Below the pieces are notes generated by a model. The model was given only the letters and a program-made list of their open reading frames with translations. It had not been told where the DNA came from and did not search any database. Shown here piece after piece: positions 1 to 9,018 of a DNA stretch of 54,705 nucleotides. This DNA comes from Hyphomicrobiales bacterium (GTDB lineage Bacteria > Pseudomonadota > Alphaproteobacteria > Rhizobiales > Xanthobacteraceae). The stretch is taken from NCBI GenBank assembly GCA_021323775.1, contig JAJPKK010000349.1, positions 1 to 54,705 on the forward strand, in the 5' to 3' direction. Both the position numbers and the translations under genes were made by a program. Within the stretch, counting starts at the first letter, position 1. Every line of letters starts with the position of its first letter.

Positions 1-281
1 CCGCGGCGCACGACCTGGATCGAATCGACCGCCGGCGAATAGAGCGGGAACACACGCTCGACGCCTTCGCCATACGAAATCTTGCGCACCGTGAAGTTCT
101 CGTTGAGTCCGCCGCCGGACCGGCCGATGCACACGCCCTCATAGGCCTGCACGCGCGTGCGATCGCCCTCGACCACCTTCACGTTCACCAATAGCGTATC
201 GCCGGGCCCGAAATCGGGAATCTCCTTGCCGGCGGCAAGCTTCGCCATCTGCTCTTTTTCAAGCTCTTGAATTATAGTCAT
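1..281 (-). CDS. rplS: 50S ribosomal protein L19, C-terminus outside window
   Basis: Ribosomal protein L19, at the interface of the large and small subunits. The visible 93 residues start [11 protein letters not shown] and contain the family signatures FGPGDT and EGVCIGR, followed by a region typical of L19 ([14 protein letters not shown]). The start ATG reads on the minus strand at 281-279, preceded by GGAG about 7 nt upstream. The gene runs off the left edge, so roughly the last quarter is missing. It is the last gene of a block in the order ffh, rpsP, rimM, trmD, rplS (minus strand), the usual bacterial order. About 140 bp separate it from trmD, and that gap holds a degenerate palindrome. 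Confidence 0.95.
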   Translation of the reverse strand, partial: MTIIQELEKEQMAKLAAGKEIPDFGPGDTLLVNVKVVEGDRTRVQAYEGVCIGRSGGGLNENFTVRKISYGEGVERVFPLYSPAVDSIQVVRR

Positions 282-341
282 CGGCATCTCCGTCGACAGC
301 CCCGATTTGCTACTGGGAGCATGGGCCTCCCGCCCGTATTT

Positions 342-378
342 CCCCTCCCTACCCTCCCCTGCATGCGGGGGGTAGGGA
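342..378. repeat. degenerate G/C palindrome between trmD and rplS
   Basis: Left arm CCCTCCCTACCCTCCCC, loop around TGCATGC, right arm GGGGGGTAGGGA, which lacks a few bases for perfect pairing. It has the same core (CCCTACCCTCCCC / GGGGTAGGG) as the perfect palindromes at 18655-18698 and 35285-35324, so I place it in the same dispersed family. Confidence 0.7.
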
Positions 379-418
379 CGTGCAGCCAGGACGCCTGCGC
401 TTCCAGGGGATGGACAGC

Positions 419-1207
419 TCAGGACTGCCTTGCGGGCGGCCTATACGACAAAGTCTTGGCTTTGTCACCTTTTTGGCGAGCCTTGCCTCTCTCTGTCTCC
501 CCCCCGGCGGCGGAGGGAGGGGGCGCGGCCTGATAGGCCGCCCACAGGTCAGGCCGCCGCTCGCGGGTAAGGCGCTCGGCCTCGGCCCGCCGCCAGGCGG
601 CGACCTTGCCGTGGTCGCCTGAGGTCAGCACGTCCGGAATGGCGAGGCCCTCCCAGACCTGCGGCCGGGTGAACTGAGGGTATTCGATCAGGCCGTCGGA
701 AAAGCTCTCGTCCGCCGCCGAACATGCCTTGCCCATCACGCCGGGAATCAGACGCACGCAGGCATCGATCAGAACCATGGCGGCGAGTTCGCCTCCGGCC
801 AGCACATAGTCCCCGATAGACACCTCGATCAGACCGCGCCGTGTAATGACGCGCTCGTCAACTCCCTCAAAGCGGCCGCACACGACCACGACGCCGGGAC
901 CTTGGACGAGCTTGCGCACCCAGGCCTGGTTCAGCGGCTGTCCCCGTGCCGACATCAAGAGGCGCGGACGACCGCCATCCGACACTGAGTCAATGGCCCG
1001 GCCGAGCACGTCCGCTCGCATGATCATGCCGGGACCGCCGCCCGCAGGAGTATCGTCGACCGAGCGATGCCGATCGGTCGTAAAGTCACGAATGTCGAGC
1101 GTCTCGAGCGACCAGAGGCCATTGGCGCTCGCCTTTCCGGCGAGACTTGCCCCCAGGGGGCCCGGGAACAGCTCGGGGAGGATGGTAAGGACCGTGGCAC
1201 GCCACAT
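419..1207 (-). CDS. trmD: tRNA (guanine-N1)-methyltransferase TrmD
   Basis: SPOUT-class methyltransferase that makes m1G37 in tRNAs using S-adenosylmethionine. The trefoil-knot signatures are present: [11 protein letters not shown] (about residues 51-61), [11 protein letters not shown] (110-120) and [11 protein letters not shown] (130-140). The start follows the rimM stop by only 3 nt, so the two are co-transcribed. The catalytic part ends near residue 227 ([10 protein letters not shown]). The last ~35 residues, starting [13 protein letters not shown], are a low-complexity tail encoded by repeat-like DNA (419-526) with C-run/G-run arms and small hairpins. That tail probably replaced the native C-terminus and is unlikely to matter for catalysis. 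Confidence 0.95.
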   Translation of the reverse strand: MWRATVLTILPELFPGPLGASLAGKASANGLWSLETLDIRDFTTDRHRSVDDTPAGGGPGMIMRADVLGRAIDSVSDGGRPRLLMSARGQPLNQAWVRKLVQGPGVVVVCGRFEGVDERVITRRGLIEVSIGDYVLAGGELAAMVLIDACVRLIPGVMGKACSAADESFSDGLIEYPQFTRPQVWEGLAIPDVLTSGDHGKVAAWRRAEAERLTRERRPDLWAAYQAAPPPSAAGGETERGKARQKGDKAKTLSYRPPARQS

Positions 1208-1210
1208 TGA

Positions 1211-1798
1211 TCACGCGCCTTTGCTCTTCTTGTTTCTCTCCGTCGCCGGGGCAAACGGCGTCGCATCCTTTGACGCAAGCAGCCCTTCGGGCATGTCCAC
1301 CACGATACGTCCGGCCGCGACCTCCACCCGCGGGACGACGGAAGCCGAAAAGGGCACCATCACGGTTTCTCCGCCCGCGGCGGGCGCTATCTCCAAAATG
1401 TCACCGGCGCCGAAATTATGCACCGCAATGACGACGCCGATCGCCCGGCCCGCCTTGTCCTCTGCGCGGAGCCCCACAAGGTCCGCGTGGTAGAACTCCT
1501 CCGCCTCCAGGGCCGGCAACCGCTCGCGCGGAACGTAAAGCTCGGTGTTGCGCAGCCGCTCGGCCGCCGCCCGGTCAGTGACCCCTTTGAGGCGAGCGAT
1601 TAAACAATCCTTGGCGGGCCGGAGAGCCTCAATCTCGAAAGCCCGCGTTCCATCGCCTGTCTGGAGAGGGCCGTAAGCCGCGACAGCCTCCGCCCGAGCG
1701 GTGAATGGCCACAACCTGACCTCACCGCTCGTCCCGTGCGCAGCCCCGATCCTCGCAACGCAGATGCGGTTTTGCGGCGGCGGGCGAGCAGGTTCCAC
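1211..1798 (-). CDS. rimM: 16S rRNA processing protein RimM
   Basis: Ribosome maturation factor that binds S19 and helps assemble the 30S head. 195 residues: an N-terminal RimM beta-barrel (VARIGAAHGTSGEVRLWPF near the start) followed by a PRC-barrel-like half with EEFYHADLVGL (about residues 100-110). The C-terminal lysine-rich tail (ERNKKSKGA) is usual for alphaproteobacteria. It lies between rpsP (29 nt upstream) and trmD (3 nt downstream), the standard operon position. Confidence 0.95.
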   Translation of the reverse strand: MEPARPPPQNRICVARIGAAHGTSGEVRLWPFTARAEAVAAYGPLQTGDGTRAFEIEALRPAKDCLIARLKGVTDRAAAERLRNTELYVPRERLPALEAEEFYHADLVGLRAEDKAGRAIGVVIAVHNFGAGDILEIAPAAGGETVMVPFSASVVPRVEVAAGRIVVDMPEGLLASKDATPFAPATERNKKSKGA

Positions 1799-1827
1799 GA
1801 CAGATAAAATCGATTCGACTCGCTGCC

Positions 1828-2187
1828 TTAAGCGGCCGGCTTCGGAGCGGCAGCCGCCGCTTTGGCCTTTGCCTCAGCCATGGCCTTGCGCTCTTTGCGG
1901 GGAATGGCCCGCTCCGGATTGTTGCGCGGCTCCCGTTTGCGCACGCCGGCGGCATCCAGGAAGCGCAGGATGCGATCGGATGGTGTTGCTCCCTTCGCGA
2001 GCCAGCCCTTGGTCTTTTCGAGATCGAATTTCAGCCGCTCAGCGTTGTCCTTCGGCAGAAGCGGATTGAAATAGCCGAGCCGCTCAATGAACCGGCCGTC
2101 GCGCGGAGACCTGCTGTCCGCCACCACGATGTGATAGACAGGCCGTTTCTTGGTGCCGGCGCGGGCCATCCTGATCTTCAGAGACAT
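1828..2187 (-). CDS. rpsP: 30S ribosomal protein S16
   Basis: Small-subunit protein S16. The start [26 protein letters not shown] is the family signature, followed by [12 protein letters not shown]. Length 119 residues. The last ~35 residues are an Ala/Lys-rich tail ([16 protein letters not shown]), a common extension in Rhizobiales S16. It starts about 87 nt downstream of the ffh stop. That gap holds a weak CTCCCC/GGGGAG hairpin near 2234-2251, probably a relic of the palindrome family. Confidence 0.95.
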   Translation of the reverse strand: MSLKIRMARAGTKKRPVYHIVVADSRSPRDGRFIERLGYFNPLLPKDNAERLKFDLEKTKGWLAKGATPSDRILRFLDAAGVRKREPRNNPERAIPRKERKAMAEAKAKAAAAAPKPAA

Positions 2188-2274
2188 TCCTTAAGTCCTC
2201 TCGTTGACTGATTGATCGCTGCCCCGTCCGCCGCTCCCCACCTCGGGGGAGGAGGGCTGAGGAAAGAGGCGGGG

Positions 2275-3837
2275 CTATTTCTTCTTGCCAAAGCCTGGAA
2301 AGCCGCCGAGGCCCGGCAAACCGGGCCGCTTGGGGCCGCCAAGTCCCGGCAGGCTGCTCGGCGGACCACCAAGCGCGCCCGGAAACGGCGGGGGCGCTGC
2401 CGGCATTCCGCTCGGGAGCTGCGGCCTGTTGGGAAGGCTGCCCGGCATCTTTTCGGCGAGCTTCGCCATTTCCTCCGCGCTCGGCATGCCGGCGCCCATT
2501 CCGAGCGCATTGGCAAGGCCAGCGAGCGGCCCGCGCTTGGCGCCGCCCATGGCTTTCATCATGTCGGCCATGCCGCGGTGCATTTTGAGGAGCCGGTTGA
2601 TTTCCTCAACCTTGGCGCCGGAGCCGGCAGCGACGCGCTTCTTGCGGCTCGCCTTGAGGATATCGGGCCGGCGCCGCTCCTCGGTCGTCATCGACTGGAT
2701 AATGGCGACCTGGCGCTTGAGGATCTTGTCGTCGAGATTTGCGGCAGCGATCTGGTTCTTGATCCTGGCGATGCCCGGCAGCATGCCCATCAGGCCGCCC
2801 AAGCCGCCCATCTTCTGCATCTGCTCAAGCTGCTCTTTGAGATCGTTGAGGTCGAACGCACCCTTGCGCATGCGTTCCGCGGTGCGCATCGCCTTTTCGG
2901 CATCAATGGTCGCAGCGGCCTTCTCGACGAGCGAAACGATATCGCCCATGCCGAGGATCCGGTCGGCAATGCGGGCAGGGTGGAAGTCCTCCAGGGCATC
3001 GAGCTTTTCGCCGGTGCCGATCAGCTTGATCGGCTTGCCGGTGACGGCCCGCATGGAGAGCGCGGCGCCGCCGCGCCCATCGCCATCAACCCGCGTGAGC
3101 ACAATGCCGGTGAGGCCGACCCGCTGGTCGAATGCGCGCGCCAGATTGACGGCGTCCTGGCCGGTGAGGCTGTCGGCGACGAGCAGCACCTCATGCGGGG
3201 AAGCCGCCGCTTTGACCTCGGCCGCTTCCGTCATCATGGCCTCGTCAAGCGTGGTGCGGCCCGCCGTGTCCAGCAGCACCACGTCGTAGCCGCCAAGGCG
3301 GCCGGCCTCCATGGCGCGCCGCGCGATCTGGACCGGCGTTTGCCCCGTGACGATCGGCAGCGTGTTGACCCCGACCTGGCGCCCCAGCACCGCGAGCTGT
3401 TCCATGGCGGCCGGACGGCGCACGTCGAGCGACGCCATCAGGGTCTTACGCCGCATCTGCTCATTGAGGCGCCGGGCGATCTTGGCGGCCGTGGTGGTCT
3501 TGCCTGAACCTTGCAGGCCGACCAGCATGATCGGAACCGGCGCGGGAGCGTTAAGATCGATCGGGTCCGTCGTGGCTCCGAGCGTCTCGATGAGCTGGTC
3601 GTGAACGATCTTCACCACCATCTGGCCGGGCGTGACCGACTTCACCACCTCGACGCCGACGGCGCGCTGGCGCAGCTTATCGATAAATGTTCGCACGACA
3701 TCGAGAGCGACATCGGCCTCCAGCAAGGCCCGGCGCACCTCGCGGGCGGCCGCATCCACGTCGGCGCCCGTGAGAGCGCCACGTCGCGTCAGCCGGTCAA
3801 GAATGCCGGACAGCTTGTCAGACAGAGCTTCGAACAT
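2275..3837 (-). CDS. ffh: signal recognition particle protein Ffh (SRP54)
   Basis: GTPase subunit of the signal recognition particle. It binds 4.5S RNA and signal sequences and docks with FtsY. 520 residues from the ATG reading MFEALSDKLSG; a start 10 codons upstream (3867) is possible, but MFEAL is the conserved N-terminus. N domain 1-90; P-loop GLQGSGKTTT near 107-116; DTAGRTTLDEA near 190; TRVDGDGRGGAAL closes the G domain; methionine-rich M domain follows. The C-terminus is a Gly/Pro/Met-rich low-complexity tail ending FGKKK. It heads the ffh-rpsP-rimM-trmD-rplS block. Its partner FtsY is encoded at 9019. Confidence 0.97.
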   Translation of the reverse strand: MFEALSDKLSGILDRLTRRGALTGADVDAAAREVRRALLEADVALDVVRTFIDKLRQRAVGVEVVKSVTPGQMVVKIVHDQLIETLGATTDPIDLNAPAPVPIMLVGLQGSGKTTTAAKIARRLNEQMRRKTLMASLDVRRPAAMEQLAVLGRQVGVNTLPIVTGQTPVQIARRAMEAGRLGGYDVVLLDTAGRTTLDEAMMTEAAEVKAAASPHEVLLVADSLTGQDAVNLARAFDQRVGLTGIVLTRVDGDGRGGAALSMRAVTGKPIKLIGTGEKLDALEDFHPARIADRILGMGDIVSLVEKAAATIDAEKAMRTAERMRKGAFDLNDLKEQLEQMQKMGGLGGLMGMLPGIARIKNQIAAANLDDKILKRQVAIIQSMTTEERRRPDILKASRKKRVAAGSGAKVEEINRLLKMHRGMADMMKAMGGAKRGPLAGLANALGMGAGMPSAEEMAKLAEKMPGSLPNRPQLPSGMPAAPPPFPGALGGPPSSLPGLGGPKRPGLPGLGGFPGFGKKK

Positions 3838-3999
3838 TCCAAGCACCAAATCCGCCCGAGGGCGCACAGCGCTGTCGGGCGTTGGCCTCCGGTCTCACCG
3901 GGCCGGGCGGCGGCTCATGACGGCTCTTTCGAGTACCGGGCAGACTTATGGCCCGCCGGCCTTAAAGTCAACCGGATCGCCGGGAGCTGCCCCCCGTCG

Positions 4000-4257
4000 C
4001 TACTGAAGGGTTGAGCCGAATTCGCCGAGCCAACTCTCCTTCACCTCGGCTTCGGCGCGCTCCAGGATCGATACGACGCGGCCGACGCGGCCGGGCGGGA
4101 CATGCCCCGGCGTCTTCGCCGCGCGGTCCTTAGCGTAGAAGTGGCAGGCCTGCACCAGTTCGTCGTGGTCGGCGCCGGTTGCAATGATTTCGGCTACTGT
4201 CGCGTCGTCGATCGGATGGACCGCCGCTAAAACCTCGTCGCGGGTTAGTTCCGACAT
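4000..4257 (-). CDS. conserved small protein of unknown function
   Basis: 85 residues, starting MSELTRDEVLAAVHPIDDATVAEIIATGA, with a possible AGGAA ribosome-binding site about 8 nt upstream of the ATG. An in-frame ATG 22 codons upstream gives a cysteine-rich extension unlike the rest and was not chosen. Mostly helical and acidic, with no signal peptide or membrane segment. I recognise the DD-T-VAEII-TGA and PPGRVGRV-IL patterns as those of an uncharacterised family of small cytosolic proteins in Rhizobiales, but know no function. It stands alone, with a repeat on its upstream side. Confidence 0.75.
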   Translation of the reverse strand: MSELTRDEVLAAVHPIDDATVAEIIATGADHDELVQACHFYAKDRAAKTPGHVPPGRVGRVVSILERAEAEVKESWLGEFGSTLQ

Positions 4258-4376
4258 TGGACCATTCCTTCGCTTCGGAGATATACTCAAATATAGCTTC
4301 GGCCAAACGCAACATCCATTCATTGAGCCGGATCAACCCGAAGGCGTTTCGACGCAATGAGGCGGCTGCAACGGCT

Positions 4377-4466
4377 GTAGCGCGGGTTGAGCGTCAGCGA
4401 AACCCGGCAATGGCGTTGCCACATGGACGGGCCAGTTTCGGATTTCGCTGCGCCTAATCCGGGCCA
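4377..4466. repeat. dispersed 'GCGGGTTGAGCG...AATCCGGG' repeat
   Basis: Imperfect inverted repeat. The left side reads GTAGCGCGGGTTGAGCGTCA then AAACCCGG; the right side reads GGATTTCGCTGCG then TAATCCGGG. A second copy lies at 43911-43996. Short relatives are seen near 19150 and 26890. I recall similar elements as common in Bradyrhizobium-type genomes. Confidence 0.6.
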
Positions 4467-4480
4467 CGCGGTTGCGCAAA

Positions 4481-5080
4481 TCACTTCAGCGGCACGTAGA
4501 TTTCGATCACGAGGTCGTCCTCGGGCGTCGTGACCGGGTCCTTGATGTACTGCTCCACGAACAGGTCCTTGGCTTCGAGATTCTTTTCTTCGAGATGGTG
4601 GGCGATCGCCTCATAGGTCGTATCCATCTCGTCATAGGAACCGCGATGCACAAACTTGAGCGCCGTGCCGGTGGGCGACTTGCCGATCTTGATATCGCCC
4701 TGCGGCGGCGAGGCTGGCGCCTGGGCGACAGGTACGGCAGCCTGGAATTGAAAGCCATTATCGTCGGTTGCCGTATAGATGGTCATCGGCGCGCCGTTTG
4801 GCTTGGCGCCAAGCTTGTCTATTGCGCCATAGACCGACTTGAACGCGCCGACGATGGTTTCGAACGCGGAATCCCACAGTCCTGACCCCTCCAGATAGAC
4901 GATCGTCTTCTCGGTCATTGTCACCTGTTCGCCGAACGGATCATCTGGCGCAACGGTGATGGCGGGTGGCGGCAAGGGGTTGGGGGTCTGCGCGGAGGCG
5001 CCGGTCAGGCCGAGACCGGTCAGGCCGAGACCCGCCAAGGCAACCGCGGCTAAAAGTAACAGGGTTCGCGAAGCGGCCAT
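4481..5080 (-). CDS. exported GyrI-like domain protein
   Basis: 199 residues with a signal peptide (about 1-29, ending GASAQ), so probably periplasmic. The rest resembles the GyrI-like / SOUL-like effector-binding fold: alternating strands, a central KFVHRGSYDEMDTTYEAIAHHL segment and a C-terminal DLVIEIYVPLK strand, the usual end of such domains. The natural ligand is unknown. The ATG is preceded by AAGGAGG about 7 nt upstream. The hydrophobic core of the signal contains a duplicated GLGLT unit, coded by a 15-bp tandem duplication near 5003-5032. It is divergent from dapF. Confidence 0.8.
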   Translation of the reverse strand: MAASRTLLLLAAVALAGLGLTGLGLTGASAQTPNPLPPPAITVAPDDPFGEQVTMTEKTIVYLEGSGLWDSAFETIVGAFKSVYGAIDKLGAKPNGAPMTIYTATDDNGFQFQAAVPVAQAPASPPQGDIKIGKSPTGTALKFVHRGSYDEMDTTYEAIAHHLEEKNLEAKDLFVEQYIKDPVTTPEDDLVIEIYVPLK

Positions 5081-5142
5081 TGAAGCCTCCTTGCAACACG
5101 CTTTCCGGCGGCGCTGCTCTTCGTTATTTGACGTTAATGATC

Positions 5143-5202
5143 GGCCAGCCCCCTCCCTTCCCTGCCCCGCAAGCCGGGAGGGAGGGGAGCAGTTGGCTGG
5201 CC
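5143..5202. repeat. nested palindrome between divergent genes
   Basis: Outer arms GGCCAGCC (5143-5150) and GGCTGGCC (5195-5202) enclose inner C-run and G-run arms (CCCCTCCCT near 5149 and AGGGAGGGG near 5179) around a CCCGCAAGCC loop. It lies between the GyrI-like gene and dapF, which point away from each other, so it overlaps their promoter region. I group it with the G/C palindrome family. Confidence 0.65.
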
Positions 5203-5253
5203 AAAAGAACCGGCATGACCTTATAACCGGAAACATGGCGGCGGATTGAAGGC

Positions 5254-6126
5254 ATGGGCGTCTTATCCAATCATCCCTTTGTGAAGATGAACGGTCTTGG
5301 CAACGAGATCGTGGTGGTTGATATGCGGCCAAATCCCAATCCGATTACCGCCACGGATGCTCGTTCGGCCGCTGCGGGGGTTCGCTATGATCAATTGATG
5401 GCGATTTATCCAGCGCGAACGACTGATGCCGATGCTCTTGTCTGCATTTTCAACAATGACGGTTCCGAGGCCGGCGCCTGCGGCAATGGCATGCGCTGCG
5501 TTGCCGATATTCTGTTCAAAGAGAGCCGCAAGACCTCGCTCGTGCTCGAAATCCGAACCGGGCTGTTGAAATGCTGGCAAGGTGCGACGCCGCTGACATG
5601 CACCGTCGACATGGGAGTGCCGCGTTTTGGATGGGACGAAATTCCTCTAGCCAAAGCATTTTCCGACACGCGACGGATCGACCTTGCGGTCGGGCCATCC
5701 GATCGCCCCACCCTGCATTCGCCCTCGGTTGCCAATATGGGCAATCCCCATGCGATCTTCTGGGTCGACGATATCGACGCCTATGATCTCGGCGAGATCG
5801 GCCCTCTGCTGGAAAGCCATCCGGTATTTCCGGATCGCGCCAATATCTCGCTCGCCAGGGTGGTTACGCGCGAGCACCTGATGGTGCGCACCTGGGAGCG
5901 CGGCGCCGGGCTGACACGGGCATGCGGCTCTGCGGCCTGTGCGGCATTGGTATGCGCCTCTCGCACCGGGCGGGCCGAGCGCAAGGCAATCGTGAAATTG
6001 CCAGGCGGCGATCTCGCCGTCGAATGGCGCAGCGATGATCGCGTGTTGATGACCGGACCGGTCGAATATGAGTTTGAGGGCCGCTTTGATCCGGCGCTGT
6101 TTGCGTCAGCGGAGCCCGCGCGATGA
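5254..6126 (+). CDS. dapF: diaminopimelate epimerase
   Basis: Converts LL- to meso-diaminopimelate for lysine and peptidoglycan synthesis. 290 residues. Both catalytic cysteines are visible: Cys76 in ACGNGMRC and Cys224 in TRACGSAAC. N-terminal [15 protein letters not shown] is the family signature. The stop overlaps the mtaB start (ATGA at 6123), so the two are translationally coupled, an arrangement I know from other alphaproteobacteria. Confidence 0.96.
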   Translation: MGVLSNHPFVKMNGLGNEIVVVDMRPNPNPITATDARSAAAGVRYDQLMAIYPARTTDADALVCIFNNDGSEAGACGNGMRCVADILFKESRKTSLVLEIRTGLLKCWQGATPLTCTVDMGVPRFGWDEIPLAKAFSDTRRIDLAVGPSDRPTLHSPSVANMGNPHAIFWVDDIDAYDLGEIGPLLESHPVFPDRANISLARVVTREHLMVRTWERGAGLTRACGSAACAALVCASRTGRAERKAIVKLPGGDLAVEWRSDDRVLMTGPVEYEFEGRFDPALFASAEPAR

Positions 6127-7412
6127 GCGTCGACGTCGTCACGTTCGGGTGCCGACTCAACACCTATGAGTCCGAGGTGATCCGCCGCAATGCCGACGCG
6201 GCCGGTCTGGGCGCACGCGAGGCGGGGGACGTGGTGATTGTCAATACCTGTGCGGTTACGGCCGAAGCCGAACGCCAGGCGCGCCAGGCCATACGTCGGC
6301 TCAAGCGCGAACGCCCGCAGGCGCGGATCGTCGTCACAGGCTGCGCTGCGCAGACCAGCCCGGACCAGTTCGCGGCGATGGAGGAGGTCGATCGCGTCGT
6401 CGGCAACGACGCCAAGATGCGCGTTGAGGCCTGGGTGGAGGCCCAGGGCGCCTTGCGCCGCCCGCGGGATTTCAGCATCGGGCCCCATGAGAAGACTGTC
6501 GTCAACGACATTATGTCGGTGCGCGAAACGGCCGCCCACCTGATCGAAGGTATCGAGGGGCGCGCCCGCGCCTATGTGCAGGTGCAGAACGGCTGCGACC
6601 ATCGCTGCACGTTCTGTATCATTCCGTTCGGACGAGGAAACTCCCGCTCAGTGCCAATGGGCGAGGTGGTCGAGCAGGTGCGCCGCCTCGTCAACAACGG
6701 CTATCGTGAGGTCGTGCTGACCGGCGTCGATCTCACGAGCTACGGCAGCGACCTGCCCGGCGCCCCCAGGCTTGGCGCCTTGGTGCGGCAGGTGCTCAAG
6801 CACGTGGGCGACCTCCAACGGCTCCGCCTCTCCTCTCTTGATTGCATCGAGATCGATGCCGGCTTGATGGAGGCGTTTGCGGCGGAGGAACGATTGATGC
6901 CGCACTTGCATCTGTCGCTGCAGGCCGGCGACGACCTTATCCTGAAGCGGATGAAGCGCCGCCATTCGCGCGCAGATGCCATTGCGCTGACCCGCGAACT
7001 GCGCCGCCGCCGCCCCGGCATGGTATTCGGGGCGGATTTCATTGCGGGATTTCCCACCGAGACCGAGGAGATGTTCCGCCGTTCGCTCGACCTGATCGAT
7101 GAGTGCGGGCTCACTTATCTCCATGTGTTCCCCTACTCCCCGCGCCCGGGCACGCCCGCAGCGCGCATGCCGCAGGTGGCCCGGCCGGTCGTCAAAGACC
7201 GGGCCCGCCGCCTGCGCCGTCGCGGCGAAGCTGCGCTGCGCCGCCATCTCGACGCTGAAGTCGGGCAGGTGCGCCGCGTTCTCACCGAATCGCTTGGCAG
7301 CGGGCGCAGCGAGCATTTCACGCTCGTGCGTTTCCATCGTGCCGTCGAGCCCGGAATCATTGTCGAAACGAGAATGATCGGCCATGATGGCGCTTGCTTG
7401 ATTGCGGCATGA
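6123..7412 (+). CDS. mtaB: tRNA t6A37 methylthiotransferase MtaB
   Basis: Radical-SAM enzyme that adds a methylthio group to N6-threonylcarbamoyladenosine-37 of tRNA. The N-terminal UPF0004 domain carries Cys10 (GCRLNTYES), Cys43 (NTCAVT) and Cys74 (VTGCAAQ), which hold the auxiliary cluster. The radical-SAM motif is GCDHRCTFC (Cys158, 162, 165). A C-terminal TRAM-like region follows near residue 370. GCRLNTYES favours MtaB over MiaB. 429 residues, full length, with a 4-nt overlap with dapF. Confidence 0.93.
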   Translation: MSVDVVTFGCRLNTYESEVIRRNADAAGLGAREAGDVVIVNTCAVTAEAERQARQAIRRLKRERPQARIVVTGCAAQTSPDQFAAMEEVDRVVGNDAKMRVEAWVEAQGALRRPRDFSIGPHEKTVVNDIMSVRETAAHLIEGIEGRARAYVQVQNGCDHRCTFCIIPFGRGNSRSVPMGEVVEQVRRLVNNGYREVVLTGVDLTSYGSDLPGAPRLGALVRQVLKHVGDLQRLRLSSLDCIEIDAGLMEAFAAEERLMPHLHLSLQAGDDLILKRMKRRHSRADAIALTRELRRRRPGMVFGADFIAGFPTETEEMFRRSLDLIDECGLTYLHVFPYSPRPGTPAARMPQVARPVVKDRARRLRRRGEAALRRHLDAEVGQVRRVLTESLGSGRSEHFTLVRFHRAVEPGIIVETRMIGHDGACLIAA

Positions 7413-7426
7413 CGAGAGGAAGCGGC

Positions 7427-8059
7427 ATGACGATGGACGGACTTGATCATCATCTCGTCACTTCGATCGAGGCGCTGGAGGCCATTTACGGAGCGCCGTC
7501 CGGAGGCGCCGTCGTCAAGGAAATCGACCACGTCAATGCTCACTATCGCGCCTTCATCGAAGCGGCCCCGTTCTGCGCGATGGCGACCAGCGGCCCCGGC
7601 GGGCTTGACTGCACACCGCGCGGCGACCCGCCCGGGTTCGTGCGGGTTAAAGACGAAAAGACCCTGCTCATTCCCGACCGCCGCGGCAACAATCGCATCG
7701 ACAGTCTGCGCAATCTCATCGCCGATCCGCGCATTTCGCTTTTGTTTCTAATCCCTGGCTGCGGCGAAACGCTCCGCGTCAACGGGCGCGCCGTGATTTC
7801 TATTGAGCGCAAGCTGTGCGAAAGCTTCGTTTTCGCCGGGAAAGCGCCGCGCAGCGTCATCGTGGTCACCGTCGATCGCGTGTATTTCCAGTGTGCCAAG
7901 GCCATTGTGCGCGCGAAGCTGTGGGATCCGGCGACGCAGATTGACCGCAGCGCCCTTCCGACGCCGGGCGCCATTTTGGCCGCCATCAGCAATGGTGCGA
8001 TCGGCGGGCCGGAGCACGATCGCACCGCGCCGGAGCGCATGATGGCGACAATTTATTGA
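7427..8059 (+). CDS. PPOX-class FMN-dependent flavoprotein (MSMEG_1061-like)
   Basis: 210 residues of the split-barrel pyridoxamine-5'-phosphate-oxidase-like fold. Motifs: [19 protein letters not shown] (about 45-63), [18 protein letters not shown], and a C-terminal [18 protein letters not shown] strand typical of the MSMEG_1061 branch. These proteins bind FMN or a related flavin; the substrate is unknown. The start used here follows AGAGGAAG with about 5 nt spacing. Upstream in-frame starts overlap mtaB and lack such a site. The 3' end overlaps the convergent RluA gene by 7 nt. Confidence 0.85.
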   Translation: MTMDGLDHHLVTSIEALEAIYGAPSGGAVVKEIDHVNAHYRAFIEAAPFCAMATSGPGGLDCTPRGDPPGFVRVKDEKTLLIPDRRGNNRIDSLRNLIADPRISLLFLIPGCGETLRVNGRAVISIERKLCESFVFAGKAPRSVIVVTVDRVYFQCAKAIVRAKLWDPATQIDRSALPTPGAILAAISNGAIGGPEHDRTAPERMMATIY

Positions 8060-8991
8060 GCGCCAGGGTCCTCGCCGTCCCAGCCGCAAGCACGCAGCCA
8101 ATCCCGCATGTGGGCCGGCACCGGCGCCGTCACCCGCACGGGCGCCTTGTTCTTCGAGATCGGCACTATGACCTCGCGGGCGTGAAGTAACTGCGGCGGG
8201 GAGGAAAAGCGCGGCGCCGATCCATAGATGTTGTCGCCAAAGATCGGCCATCCGCTGGCGGCACAGTGAACGCGCAATTGGTGGGTGCGGCCGGTGATTG
8301 GCGTGAGGGCAAGCCAGGCGATCTTTCTGCCTCCGCTCGCGGAGGCTGGCGGGTGCGACGATGACGAGACCTCCAGTACTCCCTCCCCCCTTGTGGGCTC
8401 CCTCCTTGTGGGGGAGGTGTGGGGCGGAGGGTCGGGCGTATCGGCTCCGAGAGTCCCCCCTGGCGCGACGCCCGGCCCCAACCTTTCCCCACAGGGGGGA
8501 GGGGAGCAGGCCGGGGCGCCGTAACCGCGTAAAGCGGCGCCCGCTGGCGACAGGCCCCGCCCCAGCACCTTCCAGGTCGTGACCGAAGGCAGTCCGTTCG
8601 GGTCCGGCTTCATCCACCAGCCCCGCGACTCGTTAAGCCGGCCCAGCGACAATTCGACCGTGCCCTCATCGGCGTCGGGGCCGCCCTCAACCACGGCCCA
8701 GTAGATTTTGCCGACCTTGCCGTGCTTGAACAAAAGCCCCAAATGAGCAAGCGCCTTGCGATGGCGCCCGAGCACGAGGCATCCGGAGGTGTCCTTGTCG
8801 AGACGGTGCGCCAGGGCGGGCGGGCGCGGCAGGCCGAACCGGAGGACATCGAAATAGTCCTCAAGACTCACGCCGCCCTTCGGTCCGCGATGCACCGGAA
8901 GGCCGGCGGGCTTGTCGACGATCAGCATCAGGCCGTCCCGGTAAAGCACGCGGGCCAGCATGTCGTCGGAGTTAAGCTCTTTAATTGGCAT
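8053..8991 (-). CDS. RluA-family RNA pseudouridine synthase with repeat-derived insertion
   Basis: Isomerises uridine to pseudouridine in rRNA or tRNA; the target site cannot be told from sequence. 312 residues. The catalytic Asp lies in [10 protein letters not shown] (about 61-70), with [14 protein letters not shown] near 21 and the C-terminal [14 protein letters not shown] motif near 229. Between KVLGR (about 145) and IAWLALTP (about 224), where close relatives have a short connection, there are ~70 extra residues rich in Pro, Gly and Arg ([14 protein letters not shown]). They are encoded by palindromic repeat DNA at about 8332-8541. The insertion is in frame and both halves are intact. The start lies only 27 bp from that of divergent ftsY. 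Confidence 0.9.
   Translation of the reverse strand: MPIKELNSDDMLARVLYRDGLMLIVDKPAGLPVHRGPKGGVSLEDYFDVLRFGLPRPPALAHRLDKDTSGCLVLGRHRKALAHLGLLFKHGKVGKIYWAVVEGGPDADEGTVELSLGRLNESRGWWMKPDPNGLPSVTTWKVLGRGLSPAGAALRGYGAPACSPPPCGERLGPGVAPGGTLGADTPDPPPHTSPTRREPTRGEGVLEVSSSSHPPASASGGRKIAWLALTPITGRTHQLRVHCAASGWPIFGDNIYGSAPRFSSPPQLLHAREVIVPISKNKAPVRVTAPVPAHMRDWLRACGWDGEDPGAQ
8381..8512. repeat. composite palindromic repeat inside RluA gene
   Basis: Left unit CTCCCCCCTTGTGGG followed by a second CCTCCTTGTGGGGGAGG, with CCTTGTGGG repeated at 8389-8397 and 8404-8412. Right unit CCCCAACCTTTCCCC next to AGGGGGGAGGGG (about 8475-8512). The two units point toward each other. It is read in frame by the pseudouridine synthase as a Pro-rich insertion. 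Confidence 0.7.
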
Positions 8992-9018
8992 GGCGAAACC
9001 GGTATCACGGCTGCCGAC

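Noticed and set aside
2212-3507. Long plus-strand open frame of 431 codons opposite ffh
   Set aside because: It is the shadow of the GC-rich ffh gene; composition is Arg/Ala/Gly-rich with no family similarity, while the minus strand encodes a clear Ffh. Similar shadows opposite trmD, the FtsX permease, priA and atpA were dropped for the same reason.
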